Source: Chrysomallon squamiferum (taxonomy: Eukaryota; Mollusca; Gastropoda; Neomphalida; Peltospiridae). Taken from it: a stretch of DNA of 27,500 nt. The stretch is taken from positions 12,684,864 to 12,712,363 of the forward strand of contig CM022674.1 in assembly GCA_012295275.1 (NCBI GenBank), written 5' to 3'. The notes beneath the pieces are model-generated. The model was not told where the DNA came from, did not search any database, and worked only from the letters and a program-made list of their open reading frames with translations. Numbering within the stretch: position 1 is the first letter of the stretch; every line of letters starts with the position of its first letter. The position numbers were made by a program, and so were the translations under genes. Below are positions 18,590 through 27,500 of the stretch, in pieces.

Positions 18590-18900
18590 TCCTTTAAGAA
18601 TTATAACACGTAATTATGAAAGGCATTCACACTGTAAGAAATAATATATGGTATATTTCACACCTTGATGCCAATCAGAAATGACATAATTGGCAAAAAC
18701 GTGAAACATTCCATTCATTTTACATTACTCTTCTGTAAATATATTTTCCTGGCTTCTCTAATTACGTTCTTCTACATTTATTGTGAAGGGAAATGATGCG
18801 CTTGAGATAAATTGAAGTTTCTGTTAGGCTTCTGTTAGACAGATCATTACATGGGCAATTCTACATTTAATTAGATTGATTTGGAAGGAGAAAGAAAGGG
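18590..18900. other. Intronic sequence with T-box-like and TEAD-like sites
   Basis: TTCACACCT at about 18657-18665 is a full T-box half-site, and ACATTCCA at about 18706 fits TEAD. TTGATGCCAATCAG and AATTGGCAAAAACG lie between. The sequence is moderately complex. Weak regulatory candidate; no coding signal. Confidence 0.25.
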
Positions 18901-19108
18901 GAGACAGACAGAGAGAAAGAGAGAGAGAGAGAAAGGAATTGAGAAGGTTGAGAGAGAGGTAATAAAGGATCAAGAGAATGAATTAATGAATCAGATTTAA
19001 TTAAATGAATTACATTTTTAAAAAAAAAAAAAAAAAAAATCACAGGCAGACAGATAGAAAGACAGAGACACAGACAGAGGGAAACAAAGATAGAGTTCAT
19101 GATCTTAT

Positions 19109-19143
<35 letters not shown>
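18888..19143. repeat. Purine-rich (GA)n region
   Basis: GAGA-rich DNA at about 18888-18960, an A-run at about 19020-19039, GACAGA-type repeats, and a clean (GA)n at 19111-19142. The complement gives Ser-Leu frames that are artefacts. Confidence 0.9.
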
Positions 19144-19146
<3 letters not shown>

Positions 19147-19204
19147 ATATACATATTCCTGTTGCAAAGAAAGAATGAATAACAGGAGAGAGATATCTGT
19201 TTCA

Positions 19205-19460
19205 AGACTGACAGAAAAACTGTTTCTATCAGGCTGTGGTGGAACAGCTTACTGTGTAGACAGTCTACTTAACTCGGCAGCGAGAACCCGAGGAAGACAC
19301 GAGATTTAATCTCCATCGATTGTGTAGCAGCCGTACAAATGAATCTTGAGCATGAAGGGAAATCCTTTGTTAATAAAGTCAGTGGCCGTCAGACTCACTG
19401 AGCAGGATTACTCAGAAAGCAGGAATAAAATATTGAATTATCAGCTTGATAGACTAAGTT
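19205..19460. promoter_or_regulatory. Candidate regulatory island
   Basis: Balanced sequence with CpGs (AACTCGGCAGCGAG, CCCGAGG). GAGATTTAATCTCC at about 19303-19316 is a palindrome carrying Otx/Pitx-like TAATCT, and GGATTACTC is near 19406. No splice-bounded frame. Function inferred. Confidence 0.35.
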
Positions 19461-19524
19461 GTACAATCTTTAAATTCAGAATTGGATACAGAGCACAAAC
19501 AAATCATTAGTGGAAATGGTGTGT

Positions 19525-19526
<2 letters not shown>

Positions 19527-19558
<32 letters not shown>
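19527..19558. repeat. Poly-T run of about 32
   Basis: Uninterrupted T-run, the longest in the window; simple slippage or retroposon-tail complement. Confidence 0.9.
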
Positions 19559-19559
<1 letters not shown>

Positions 19560-20020
19560 GTTTTGGGATTTCTTGAATTGATGGTCTTCTGCTTTGCAGA
19601 TGTGTGCATATGTCTGTGTGTCTGTTTGTGTAAAAGTCTTTATTTCTGGTTGGTTGGTTTGTCATTCTTCGTGTGTGGGTAATTGTGTAAATATTTATTT
19701 CATCTGGTTTTGAGGGTCTCTCTCTCTCATACACATAAACTCTTTCATGGACAAAATTTAAAAACAAAATTTTTGTTTGAAATTTATAAATTAGTATTTG
19801 AATTATTCATTTCATTTTTTTAACTATAGATGAGTAAAATAACTTAAAATTCAGCGATTCACATATTACTAACAAGAATGGTACTGTAGTTACTGTGTTC
19901 GTAGAATATGTAGTAGCAATAGTTGATTCAGTGGAATCAATAGCAGTAATAATACAAAATCAGGATGGTAATTATTGTTGTAATAATAGTGAACATGATA
20001 AAAACAGTGATAAGAATTAT
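19559..20020. other. Intronic sequence, nothing recognised
   Basis: T/G-rich sequence, then AT-rich sequence with TAGCAATAGT-like repeats at about 19910-19960. No gene. Confidence 0.5.
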
Positions 20021-20024
20021 GATT

Positions 20025-20125
20025 ATAGCAGTGATGATGATGATTATGATGATGATGATGATTATAGTTACAATGATGATAATGACAGTGATGATTGTTA
20101 TGATAATGGTAATGATGATAACAGA
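20025..20125 (+). repeat. (GAT)n-rich trinucleotide region
   Basis: GATGATGATGATTATGATGA units with TTATAG and AATGATAA interruptions. The acidic Asp-rich frame (19895-20176) is an artefact. Confidence 0.85.
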
Positions 20126-20794
20126 TGGGATCTGATAAGAAAAGCAGGCTTGTTGGCAGAACTCATCCATGTTTAAAAAATCTATTTTTCAACATCGCAG
20201 ACTTGTTGTAGCAAACATCATCCATGATGTTCCGACAGGTGTGATTATTAAAAAAAACAAATTTTTTTTTTTTTTTTTTTTTTAAACTTTTACCTGAATA
20301 CACCTGCCCATACAATATGAATTTAAACTTCTTAAAGCATGTCGCATGTTTCATTTCATTATTACCATGGCTAGAAAAAAAAAATAACATTAACAAAGAT
20401 ATTGTTACAGGCAAGAATTCAGGTGAGTTCGTTAAGGTGTGACTACTTTATTGCTATGTTTATGTATGAGTTATTTAGTCACGATGTTAAAAATATGTAG
20501 AATGTTATTGTTCACTGTAGACTTTGTAATTTTTCAACCCCCTCCCCTGTCCACTGGAGAGTATGGTTGCACTTATTTTGTTTGGGAGACCATAAATTAT
20601 GAACTTTGCTTGTATGGGGTGTAATTTGTAAAAGTCATCTGCACCTCGGTAAAGCAGACTGTATACTTTTATATGTGAAAATGTGTCTGTAGGATATTCT
20701 TTAATTATTTTAATTTTATATTATTATTTATATTTATTTTTTGCGTGTACAAAATTACTATGAAAAATGTTTTTGTTTGGTCTTTGATGAAGAT

Positions 20795-20795
<1 letters not shown>
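20126..20795. other. Intronic sequence with T-run and scattered CAGGT/ACCTG
   Basis: T-run at about 20261-20283. TTACCTG lies at about 20288, CACCTG near 20300 and CAGGTG near 20419. The rest is featureless AT-rich sequence. Confidence 0.45.
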
Positions 20796-20835
<40 letters not shown>

Positions 20836-20836
20836 C
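20796..20836. repeat. (AAT)n microsatellite
   Basis: About twelve uninterrupted AAT units; an A-run follows at about 20889-20907. Confidence 0.95.
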
Positions 20837-20979
20837 ATTATTTTTATTTTTATACAACCGTGTATGAATTGTTCCCTTTCTTCACTTTTAAAAAAAAAAA
20901 AAAAAAAGTCCTCACTACATGAATTATGTTTTTATTTTGAACGACATTGTCGAGACTATTTTAATACATTAGACTGAAT

Positions 20980-21190
20980 TGCTCTCTTTGTCTGCCTGTT
21001 CGGGCTCTGTATAATTTCCCACCCCCTCTGTATTTATTGTTCTGCTTCAGTGAATTCCCCAGTTTTGTTCAGGAGATGTTACAACTGATGTAACTTGCAG
21101 CAAGGTGTGTGTTTACTACAGGTAACAAGGTAAATTTGACATGGGTCCCTGTCTCGGTGGGTTAGTTCACTCTGGTTGTGGAAAACTGTG
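20980..21190. promoter_or_regulatory. Candidate regulatory island
   Basis: Balanced, non-repetitive sequence containing ACAGGTAACAAGGTAA at about 21119 and a TTCAGTGAATTCCCC stretch near 21047. No coding frame. Function inferred from texture. Confidence 0.3.
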
Positions 21191-21585
21191 TGTGACAAAT
21201 AATTTTATTTAATAATGAATTTTTGTTTAATTTTTATTTCATTTTATGTTACCTGGTGATAGTATTTATTAGTTATTAAATATGTGTGTGTGCATATTAT
21301 CCATATATATATATATATATGTTGGTGTGTATTTTAATTTTAATGTTTTTATTGTTTTCATTATTATTTATTTGTATGTTTTTGATTGCTTTTTTTCTCA
21401 GTTGTAATACAATATCATAAAAATATAATACTAGAGCAGAAACCTGCAGCCATTATTCATTATACATTTATCAACTTAAGCATCTTCATTTTCAGTAAAA
21501 AAGTCGAAATGATGTGTTTTAAAAAAAAAAAATTAATTTGTGGGACACTGGCTGGAATTGAAAATTGGTTCTGTGGTGTCACTGT
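21191..21585. other. AT-rich intronic sequence with (AT)n
   Basis: (AT)n at about 21303-21320 and an A-run at about 21521-21531. No other feature. Confidence 0.5.
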
Positions 21586-21650
21586 GGAGGGTTGATCCTG
21601 TGATCTGTCATGCTTCAGTCATGAGCTTTGACCACCGAGCTGTTCCTGTC
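21586..21650 (-). mobile_element. tRNA-derived SINE-like head, minus strand
   Basis: The complement reads CAGCTCGGTGGTCAAAGCTC (A-box region; CAGCTCGGTGG from 21632-21642, two mismatches to TRGYNNARNGG) and then GGATCAACCCTCC. Within that, GATCAACCC (21589-21597) is a perfect B box (GWTCRANNC). A-to-B spacing is about 43, suitable for a tRNA head. The cloverleaf is not intact. Confidence 0.6.
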
Positions 21651-21654
21651 TTTG

Positions 21655-21905
21655 TTTAAGTCTGACTGGTTATCAACCTCAGCTTACAGCAGCTCTTTGA
21701 AGTGAAAGTCAGGAGTATTGATTTGTGATCAAATGGAAGAGTGAGGTTTTTTCAAATGAGCTGACACCGCTGATGATGCGATACGCCATCGTGGACATCA
21801 TGGCCGCTTTACTGCAAGATGTCACTGCTTTTTGTGTTAATTAACCACTGATGTCGTGTCGTTTGGTGACCTTTTGCTTTGAGGTCATTAGTGTCATTAA
21901 CTTGA
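21655..21905. promoter_or_regulatory. Candidate regulatory island between two inverted SINE heads
   Basis: Balanced, non-repetitive sequence with CpGs (around 21768-21806). TGACCT (21867-21872) and AGGTCA (21882-21887) form an everted nuclear-receptor half-site pair with a 9-bp spacer. CATGGCCGC near 21799 resembles a YY1 core. No frame. Function inferred. Confidence 0.35.
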
Positions 21906-22043
21906 GAGTCATTTGTAAAACAGTTGTTGTTAGATAGAAAGTGGTATATTATGGACAGTGGTGTAAGACTAGAAAGTAACAGAAAGTTGAATATGTCATA
22001 GTCACTGATGTAGTATTAGTACTTGTATATCATTGTATTATTT

Positions 22044-22110
22044 GATATTGTTCATTGGTCAGAGCTCAAATATGAGAGGTTCAAGGATCAAACCTCTTCA
22101 ATGACCAGAT
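22044..22110 (+). mobile_element. tRNA-derived SINE-like head, plus strand
   Basis: TTGTTCATTGGTCAGAGCTC (22048-22067) is A-box-like with two mismatches. GATCAAACC at 22086-22094 is a perfect B box, within AAGGATCAAACCTC. Wording shared with the minus-strand element at 21586-21650 (GGTCARAGCTC and GGATCAAMCCTC) suggests the same family in opposite orientation. Confidence 0.55.
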
Positions 22111-22620
22111 TTAAATTTTTGAGTGAGAATTACTACTATTTTCTAAAGGGAAACCAGCTACCATGTCTTCAGTACCTTCTAACACTGATTAGCAGTAAAC
22201 AGTCATTTATATTCACCTTCCAATAGATAGAAACAAAAAACACAACGTCTGAGAAATCATTCAATGAATTTTTGTATAGGTTGGAATGAGCAATAATTCA
22301 CTGAGGGAACTGAAGAGGCTAGATCCAGTGACACATTAAACCTGACCTGTACACTCTTCCCACCAGGCTATAAGCTGCTTGCTATAATAAAATCAAACTC
22401 TTAAACACACAAATCTTTGTCCCCCTACACAAACAGACACTGTTAATGCATAAATGCATAACTTTCACAGCTCACTGTCTGTGAATAAACAGGAATTGAT
22501 TTTAATACGTTTTTCATGTCACTTTGTTGTGCCTGTAGCATACAACTGTTATTGTACTCTCTTAACAGTGTGTTGCAGAGTTTAATCAACCTTTGTCAGT
22601 GTTTGTGTAATCATTGTCAT
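22111..22620. other. Intronic sequence, nothing recognised
   Basis: Ordinary mixed-complexity DNA leading into the ACCTG-rich region. It holds no supported gene; the small plus-strand frame at 22516-22764 runs into the tandem array. Confidence 0.5.
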
Positions 22621-22712
22621 GTTGACATATTACATTACCTGGCCTGTCATTCAGGTGACATTTTACCTGTTGTTTATTTAAAGTATGTTACCTGCTCTTG
22701 TCATATATTACT

Positions 22713-23010
22713 GTCACTGACATATTACTTGATAGTCACTGACATATTACTTGATAGTCACTGACATGTATATTACCTGTCTGTCACTGACATTTAAATT
22801 ATCTGGTCTATCATTGACACATGTATTACCTGCCTGTCACTGACACATGTATTACCTGCCTGTCACTGACACATGTATTACCTTGTCTGTCATTGACACA
22901 TATATTACCTGTCTGTCACTGACACATATATTACCTGTGTGTCACTGACACGTATATTACCTGTGTGTCACTGGCACATATATTGCCTGTGTGTCACTGA
23001 CAGGTATATT
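22713..23010 (+). repeat. Tandem array, unit 22 to 27 bp, carrying TTACCTG
   Basis: Units of GTCACTGACACATGTATTACCTGCCT type. CACTGAC/CATTGAC marks copies near 22715, 22737, 22759, 22785, 22812, 22838, 22864, 22891, 22918, 22943, 22970 and 22996, so the period starts at 22 and settles at 26-27. Decayed units continue to about 23150. On the minus strand most units read CAGGTAATA, which is both a ZEB/Snail-type E-box and a donor-like splice sequence. Confidence 0.9.
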
Positions 23011-23530
23011 ACTGGTTGTGGCACTGACCTTTATGTTACCTGGTCTGTCATAATGTATATATTACCTGGTCTGTCATAATGTATATATATTACCTGGTAT
23101 GACTTAACATATATTACCTGCCATATATTAACATAATTTACCTGTCACTGATGCATGTTGCTTGATCTGTCATTCATGTATTGGTTACCTGGCGTGTCAC
23201 TCTAGACAGGTCCTCAGTTAATCAAAAATCATGTTTACCTGTAACAGGTAATTGAAAAAAACAAGCATTTGTGTTATAAGCCATTTCTGACTGAAATATT
23301 CATGTTTGGTTTACATCTACATGTACCTGAATTGCGTTACCTGAAAAGGTAGTCTGTACAGACAGGTGTGTGACTTGAAATATGGATTAGATTTACCCAC
23401 AGGACCTGTCAGAGACAGAATACATTTACAGGTAAGTCTGGAAAACTAATAATCTCTTTACCTGTGTGTTCTATTATCTCGTACTTGAAAGACGGCAGTT
23501 CTTTTCAAGAAGCCATTTTCACCTGGGGGT
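23011..23530. promoter_or_regulatory. Dense cluster of TTACCTG / CAGGTAA motifs
   Basis: TTACCTG lies at or near 23035, 23062, 23089, 23114, 23138 and 23185, and again at 23235, 23338 and 23457. CAGGTAA lies at 23245 and 23429. TTACCTGTAACAGGTAA at 23235-23251 is a perfect inverted repeat with a 1-base centre. Those after about 23160 are outside the tandem array, so array copying alone does not explain them. Known binders of CAGGTA are ZEB, Snail and Scratch zinc-finger repressors; occupancy is inferred. Confidence 0.4.
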
Positions 23531-23728
23531 ATATTGTTTGTAACTTGTGAATGTCTCACAATGTTTTATAAATTACTGTTTGTGTTTTGTGTTTTTTGAA
23601 TTATTGTTATTTTCTTTTCCTTTTTTCTTTTTCTATTTTTTTTTGGTTGTTGTTTATTTGTTCACATTTTAAGGAAAGTACTTGGTTAGAACAGATTTTA
23701 GGAAAAGTTGTTATTGAAATTTGGTTGC

Positions 23729-23758
23729 ATACTAGTGTATACTAGTGGATACTAGTGC
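23729..23758 (+). repeat. Three-copy decamer, ATACTAGTGK
   Basis: ACTAGT at 23731, 23741 and 23751, exactly 10 bp apart. Small recent tandem duplication. Confidence 0.8.
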
Positions 23759-23804
23759 TACAATTTCCAGATATGAATTTAGTTGTAACTTGAAATGAAG
23801 GGTG

Positions 23805-23880
23805 TTTTTGTGTGTGTAACTTGAGTGGGAGAGTGTGTGTTTATATGTGTGTGTGTGTGTGTGCTTGCATATGCATGTGA

Positions 23881-23918
<38 letters not shown>

Positions 23919-23942
23919 GTGTGTGTGTGTGTGCTTGCACGC
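23805..23942. repeat. (GT)n microsatellite block
   Basis: Imperfect and pure GT runs with CATGTG and CTTGCAT interruptions, longest at about 23881-23932. Confidence 0.9.
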
Positions 23943-23944
23943 AT

Positions 23945-24630
23945 TCAACAGTATTTATTTATTTTAATTTTTTTTCTATTTATTTTCTACTAATATAAAA
24001 AGATGAAATATTTTATTCTGGAAATTGCCATACAATACTTGTTTCTGTGAACATTTTACAACCACTGATTTGAATTTGAACATTAATGGTAGAAAGAAAC
24101 ATTACTTTAAAAAAAAATAAAAAAATAAAAATTTAGAGAAAGAAAAAAAGCTAAATATATATATATTTTTTTTTTTTTAAAAGAGTGATAAAATGTGAAA
24201 CTTGGGAGACGGGAAGTATTAAATAAACAAAAATTTAAAAAATAAATAAATAAAAATTGAGAAAGTGAAAAAAGAGATAATATTGTGTTGTAATATCTAA
24301 TAGTTTAATGTGGTAGATTGTGATATAAACTCACCTAATCACACCTTGTTAATGTCACAAAACTATCGACTGAATCCTATTTGAATAAATAAATGCTAAA
24401 ATCATTTGTTTTTATAAAACAACAAAACAATAAAAAAAAATCAATAAAATATTTAGAATTATATTTTTCAGTGAAAGGTTGAACTGTTGACTAAATCCTA
24501 TTTGAATAAATAAAAGTGAAAAAACCTTAAAAATCAACCAAAAAACAACAAAAATAGTAAAGAAAAAAAATCAATGAAAAACAACAAACAAAAGAAATGA
24601 CTAAATATTTAAAAATAAACCAGCACTGTC
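23945..24630. other. AT-rich intronic sequence with a diverged direct repeat
   Basis: A- and T-runs dominate. A segment like AACTRTYGACTGAATCCTATTTGAATAAATAAA occurs at about 24360 and 24481, about 121 bp apart, each followed by A-rich sequence with AAACAACAAAAC. This is probably a two-copy tandem duplication. No gene. Confidence 0.55.
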
Positions 24631-24634
24631 AACA

Positions 24635-24835
24635 CTACTAGTTCTACTACTACTACTACTTCTACTACTGCTTCTACTACAACTACTACTACTAGCACTA
24701 TTATTATTATTATTATTATTTTGCCACCATAACAACTTTAACAACATTGTTTTAGAAGCTATTACAATTACAGAAGTAACAACAACAGCTACTACTACAG
24801 CAGCCACCACCACCACCACTACTACTACAGCCTAA
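24635..24835 (+). repeat. CTA/TTA/CAC trinucleotide-rich region
   Basis: (CTA)n, (TTA)n, AACAAC and (CAC)n-type units. The Ser-rich and Val-rich minus-strand frames are artefacts. Confidence 0.9.
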
Positions 24836-25219
24836 ACGTCTACTATGTGTACAGCTATTCCTTCTACATAGAACATCTATTACTTTTTTTTTTTGCTCTG
24901 TTTTTACATAATGTGTATGCACTTGTGAATACACATAAAATATTGATAACATTTTAAAAATAACACAGGTAATGATCTAAATCAGGTGAGAGAAGGTGAA
25001 ACACAATATGTTCAACAGTGCACATTAACTTGTCAAAACATCAAAGTTAACTATCAGACAAAATGAAAAAAGCTGGGATACTCACAGAAAAAAAGAGAAA
25101 AAAAAAAAAAATGGGAATATAAATAATAATATAAATAAATATAAAACAAAAATAGACAACAACAACAACAACAAATCAGAATGTATGTAAAATTAGGTAA
25201 AAAAACCCTAAAAACTAAG

Positions 25220-25257
<38 letters not shown>

Positions 25258-25540
25258 GCACAAACACAACATACACACATGATCAGGTAATGCAATTCTA
25301 GTACGTGTAGATGTCAACCATAATATGAATATTTCAGTTACCATCAGAAAGGAAAGGCTTATAACACAAATGGTTTTTTTTTTTTTTAATTACATAAAGC
25401 TAAATAAAGAGATAATAATTGAAAAAAAAAAAAGTAATAGAAAAGAACAAGATGACCAAAAAAATTTTAAAAAAATCAAAAAAATCCTTAATATGCAGGC
25501 TATCACATCAACAGTGTAAAAACAGTGCTAGCAGTTGGAA
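24836..25540. other. AT-rich intronic sequence with A-runs and (TA)n
   Basis: A-runs near 25098-25112 and 25424-25433, AAC units at about 25157-25172, and (AT)n at about 25225-25250. CAGGTAA at about 24966 and CAGGTG near 24983 repeat the E-box theme. The plus-strand Lys-rich frames are artefacts. Confidence 0.5.
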
Positions 25541-25800
25541 GAGAAAGATTGTATCGGCTGGCTCACTGTGTGTGTTTGTGTGTAATTACAGATATCCACT
25601 CTTGTGTTCTCAGGCTGATATTTACTTGGTAACAGTCAGTTAGTTCTCTCACTTGTTAAATGACCCCATAACTTAACACTTGACAAAGCCAACTGACACT
25701 GGTTGATATGAATGCAGGGTGTAATATTTATGAATCCGTGCCCCGTAGGTTACGATGGTTGGCTCGCGATAGAGAAAATATGTGCTGTGAAATATTATAG
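25541..25800. promoter_or_regulatory. Candidate regulatory island
   Basis: Balanced sequence with CpG-bearing CTCGCGATAG near 25763, TGACCCCA near 25662, and TTGGTAACAG (X-box half-site) near 25627. No coding frame. Function inferred. Confidence 0.3.
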
Positions 25801-26290
25801 CTTATTACACCCAGTGTATGATAATAAAATTATTACATGGTGCTGAATGTTACAGGTTATTTATACTCTTAAGATATAAAAACTGAATTAATATGCAGTG
25901 TGAAATATTTTACAGATTATTGTCTTTTAGTATCATAAGAAAATAATTTCACAGTGTCAAATGTTGTAGATTGTTATACTGCATGATATAAAAACTAAAT
26001 ATATGTTGTGAAATATTTTACGCTATAGTTAAACGAAATTATTATACAGTGTGAAATATTATAGGTTATTATACCCAAAGTTATAAAATCTAAATTAATA
26101 TACAGAGTGAAATATTATCATTTCTTTTGTGAGATATAAAAAACTAAATTTACTTTGTGAATTATTATAGGTTATTGTATCCAAAGATATAAAATCTAAA
26201 TTAATATACAGAGTGAAATGTTATAGTTGCTTCTCTAAGATATAAAACTAAATATAGAATGTGATAAAGTTATAAATTTATATTCTACAG
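25780..26290 (+). repeat. Diverged tandem array, unit about 50-55 bp (GTGAAATATTATAGGTTATT)
   Basis: GTGAAATATT or close variants occur near 25786, 25900, 26007, 26051, 26106, 26157 and 26213. They are linked by CCAAAGATATAAAATCTAAA, TTAATATACAG-type sequence. Two unit subtypes alternate in the second half. Confidence 0.8.
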
Positions 26291-26399
26291 GTTACTTCAG
26301 CCAGCAAACAATAGTCAGATATGCTGGTTGCTATAAACCATACACAAATGTCATAAAATAAATGTATTACAAGTTTAATCATTTTTTTTTTCTCTGTTG

Positions 26400-27285
26400 T
26401 TTATATATATATTTGTGTATTTTATTACCAGGCATACAATTATAAGAATAATATTTATTTAACTTTTTATATCATAAAGTACACACACAATGTAATACAA
26501 AAATTGTTCCAGTGTGAGTAATATTTATTTATTTATTTATTTTATTACAAGACACAATTACTAGTGTATACCATTTATTTAACTTTCAGTGTTGTACACA
26601 ATGTAATACAGTGAAATATACTACAGTGTAATATTTATTTATTTATTTATTTTATTACAAGACATAATTATTAGGTTATAAAATTTCTTTAACTTCCATT
26701 ATTATAAAAGTACACAGGTGTGTAATATAAGGAAATATGTTACAGTGTGTAATATTTATTTAACTTTCAGTGTTAGAAAAGTGCAACACAATGTAATACA
26801 AGGAAATATATCAAGGTGTTTAATATTTATTTATTTATTTTATTTTTTACAATGTAATACAAGGCATATAATTTATTTAGTTTATTTACAAACATATATT
26901 AAGTGTATAAAAGTACAATGTAATACAAGGAAATATATCAGGTTGTAATATTTATTTTTTTTTTTATTACAAGACATATAATTACAAGGAAATTAGTAAT
27001 ATTTATTTTTTTATTTTATTACAAGACATATAATTATTAGTGTATAAAAGTGCAATGTAATACAAGGAAATATATCAAGGTGTGTAATATTTATTTATTT
27101 ATTTATTTTATTACAAGACATATAATTATTAGTGTATAAAAGTGCAATGTAATACAAGGAAATATATCAAGGTGTGTAATATTTATTTATTTATTTTATT
27201 ACAAGACATATAATTATTAGTGTATAAAAGTGCAATGTAATACAAGGAAATATATCAAGGTGTGTAATATTTATTTATTTTCGCT
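26400..27285 (+). repeat. Tandem array, unit about 90 bp with internal (ATTT)n
   Basis: The unit is GTAATATTTATTTATTTATT, then TTATTACAAGACATATAATTA, then TTAGTGTATAAAAGTGCAATG, then TAATACAAGGAAATATATCA, then AGGTGT. GTAATATTTATT marks copies near 26519, 26629, 26749, 26820, 26946, 26996, 27086, 27177 and 27266. The last three are almost identical (spacings about 88-92) and the first ones are diverged, so growth has been toward the 3' end. The inner (ATTT)n varies per copy. Confidence 0.92.
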
Positions 27286-27500
27286 GGTCTACGAGTGACT
27301 TCACACACACACACTGTGTGCTTTGGTGATACAACAAAAGAGGTTTTCTTTGCCGGCTGTTTTGAAGTCAATCTGCGTACAAAGAGAAAACTAAATGGGG
27401 GTTGGAGAAGAGTGAGGTTTTGTTTGCAGTTGGGAGGGGAGGTGTTTTCTTTCTCTACAGCAGGGATTTATTGCCCTGCCAGTGAAATATGAAGAGATTG
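27286..27500. promoter_or_regulatory. Candidate regulatory island, cut by the window end
   Basis: Sharp change from the array to balanced, non-repetitive sequence. GCAGGG (27460-27465) and CCCTGC (27474-27479) form a 6-bp stem with an 8-base ATTTATTG centre. The frame 27295-27492 shows no family motif and no acceptor of quality at a fitting place. It could still be near an exon beyond the window. Confidence 0.3.

Larger units (their letters stand above)
2589..27500 (+). other. Giant intron (at least 24.9 kb), not closed in the window
   Basis: No further segment with both splice sites and sequence expected for the next RERE residues (rest of BAH, then ELM2 and SANT) was found on the plus strand. 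The rest of the window is therefore read as one phase-1 intron. Long introns packed with regulatory elements are typical of genes for developmental co-regulators. A nested or minus-strand gene cannot be strictly excluded, but no coding evidence for one was seen. Confidence 0.75.

Noticed and set aside
22713-23010. Minus-strand CAGGTAATA donor sequences as real splice sites
   Set aside because: They repeat with the array unit and no minus-strand exons are visible beside them.

Overview
This window is non-coding animal DNA, almost all of it intron, with one recognisable protein-coding exon. It is strongly AT-rich and has no compact bacterial-type genes. Long open frames are almost all translated CA/GT, CT or AAT microsatellite (His-Thr, Cys-Val, Leu-Ser, Asn or Ile runs). 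The exon at 2483-2588 (plus strand) has a textbook acceptor and donor. It encodes a 35-residue piece of the BAH domain of the RERE/Atrophin family (arginine-glutamic acid dipeptide repeats protein; Atrophin/Grunge in flies). The exon differs from the vertebrate family pattern as I remember it. Together with giant introns, dense CA repeats and tRNA-derived SINE-like elements, this suggests a large invertebrate genome, most plausibly a mollusc such as a cephalopod. The taxon is an inference.

Layout. 1-2482 is the 3' part of an upstream intron: CA repeats, A-rich tracts and a decayed ~115-bp tandem array. The BAH exon follows. From 2589 to the end (at least 24.9 kb) is one intron that does not close inside the window. 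It is a mosaic of two textures. The first is simple-sequence DNA and about ten unrelated short tandem arrays, each with its own private unit of roughly 26-160 bp. The second is islands of compositionally normal, non-repetitive sequence, mainly at about 4230-4625, 7810-8060, 8930-9085, 9430-9790, 11530-11940, 13900-14130, 15635-15875, 16550-17110, 18125-18420, 19205-19460, 20980-21190, 21655-21905, 25540-25800 and 27280-27500. Their spacing and texture are what one expects of conserved cis-regulatory elements in the intron of a developmental regulator, but conservation cannot be seen from one sequence.

The strongest regulatory signals are two full 14-bp RFX X-boxes (17043-17056 and 17561-17574) at the best island, and a swarm of TTACCTG/CAGGTAA (ZEB/Snail-type E-box) motifs. 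The swarm peaks in and beside a 26-bp tandem array at 22.7-23.5 kb and recurs elsewhere in the intron. Other notable points are a decoy splice acceptor 58 bp upstream of the real one that would bring in an in-frame stop, a cluster of TGACAG (Meis/TGIF-type) motifs at 3249-3385, and a pair of oppositely oriented tRNA-like SINE heads flanking an island at 21.6-22.1 kb. I found no new protein system, RNA gene of known class, CRISPR array or autonomous transposon.
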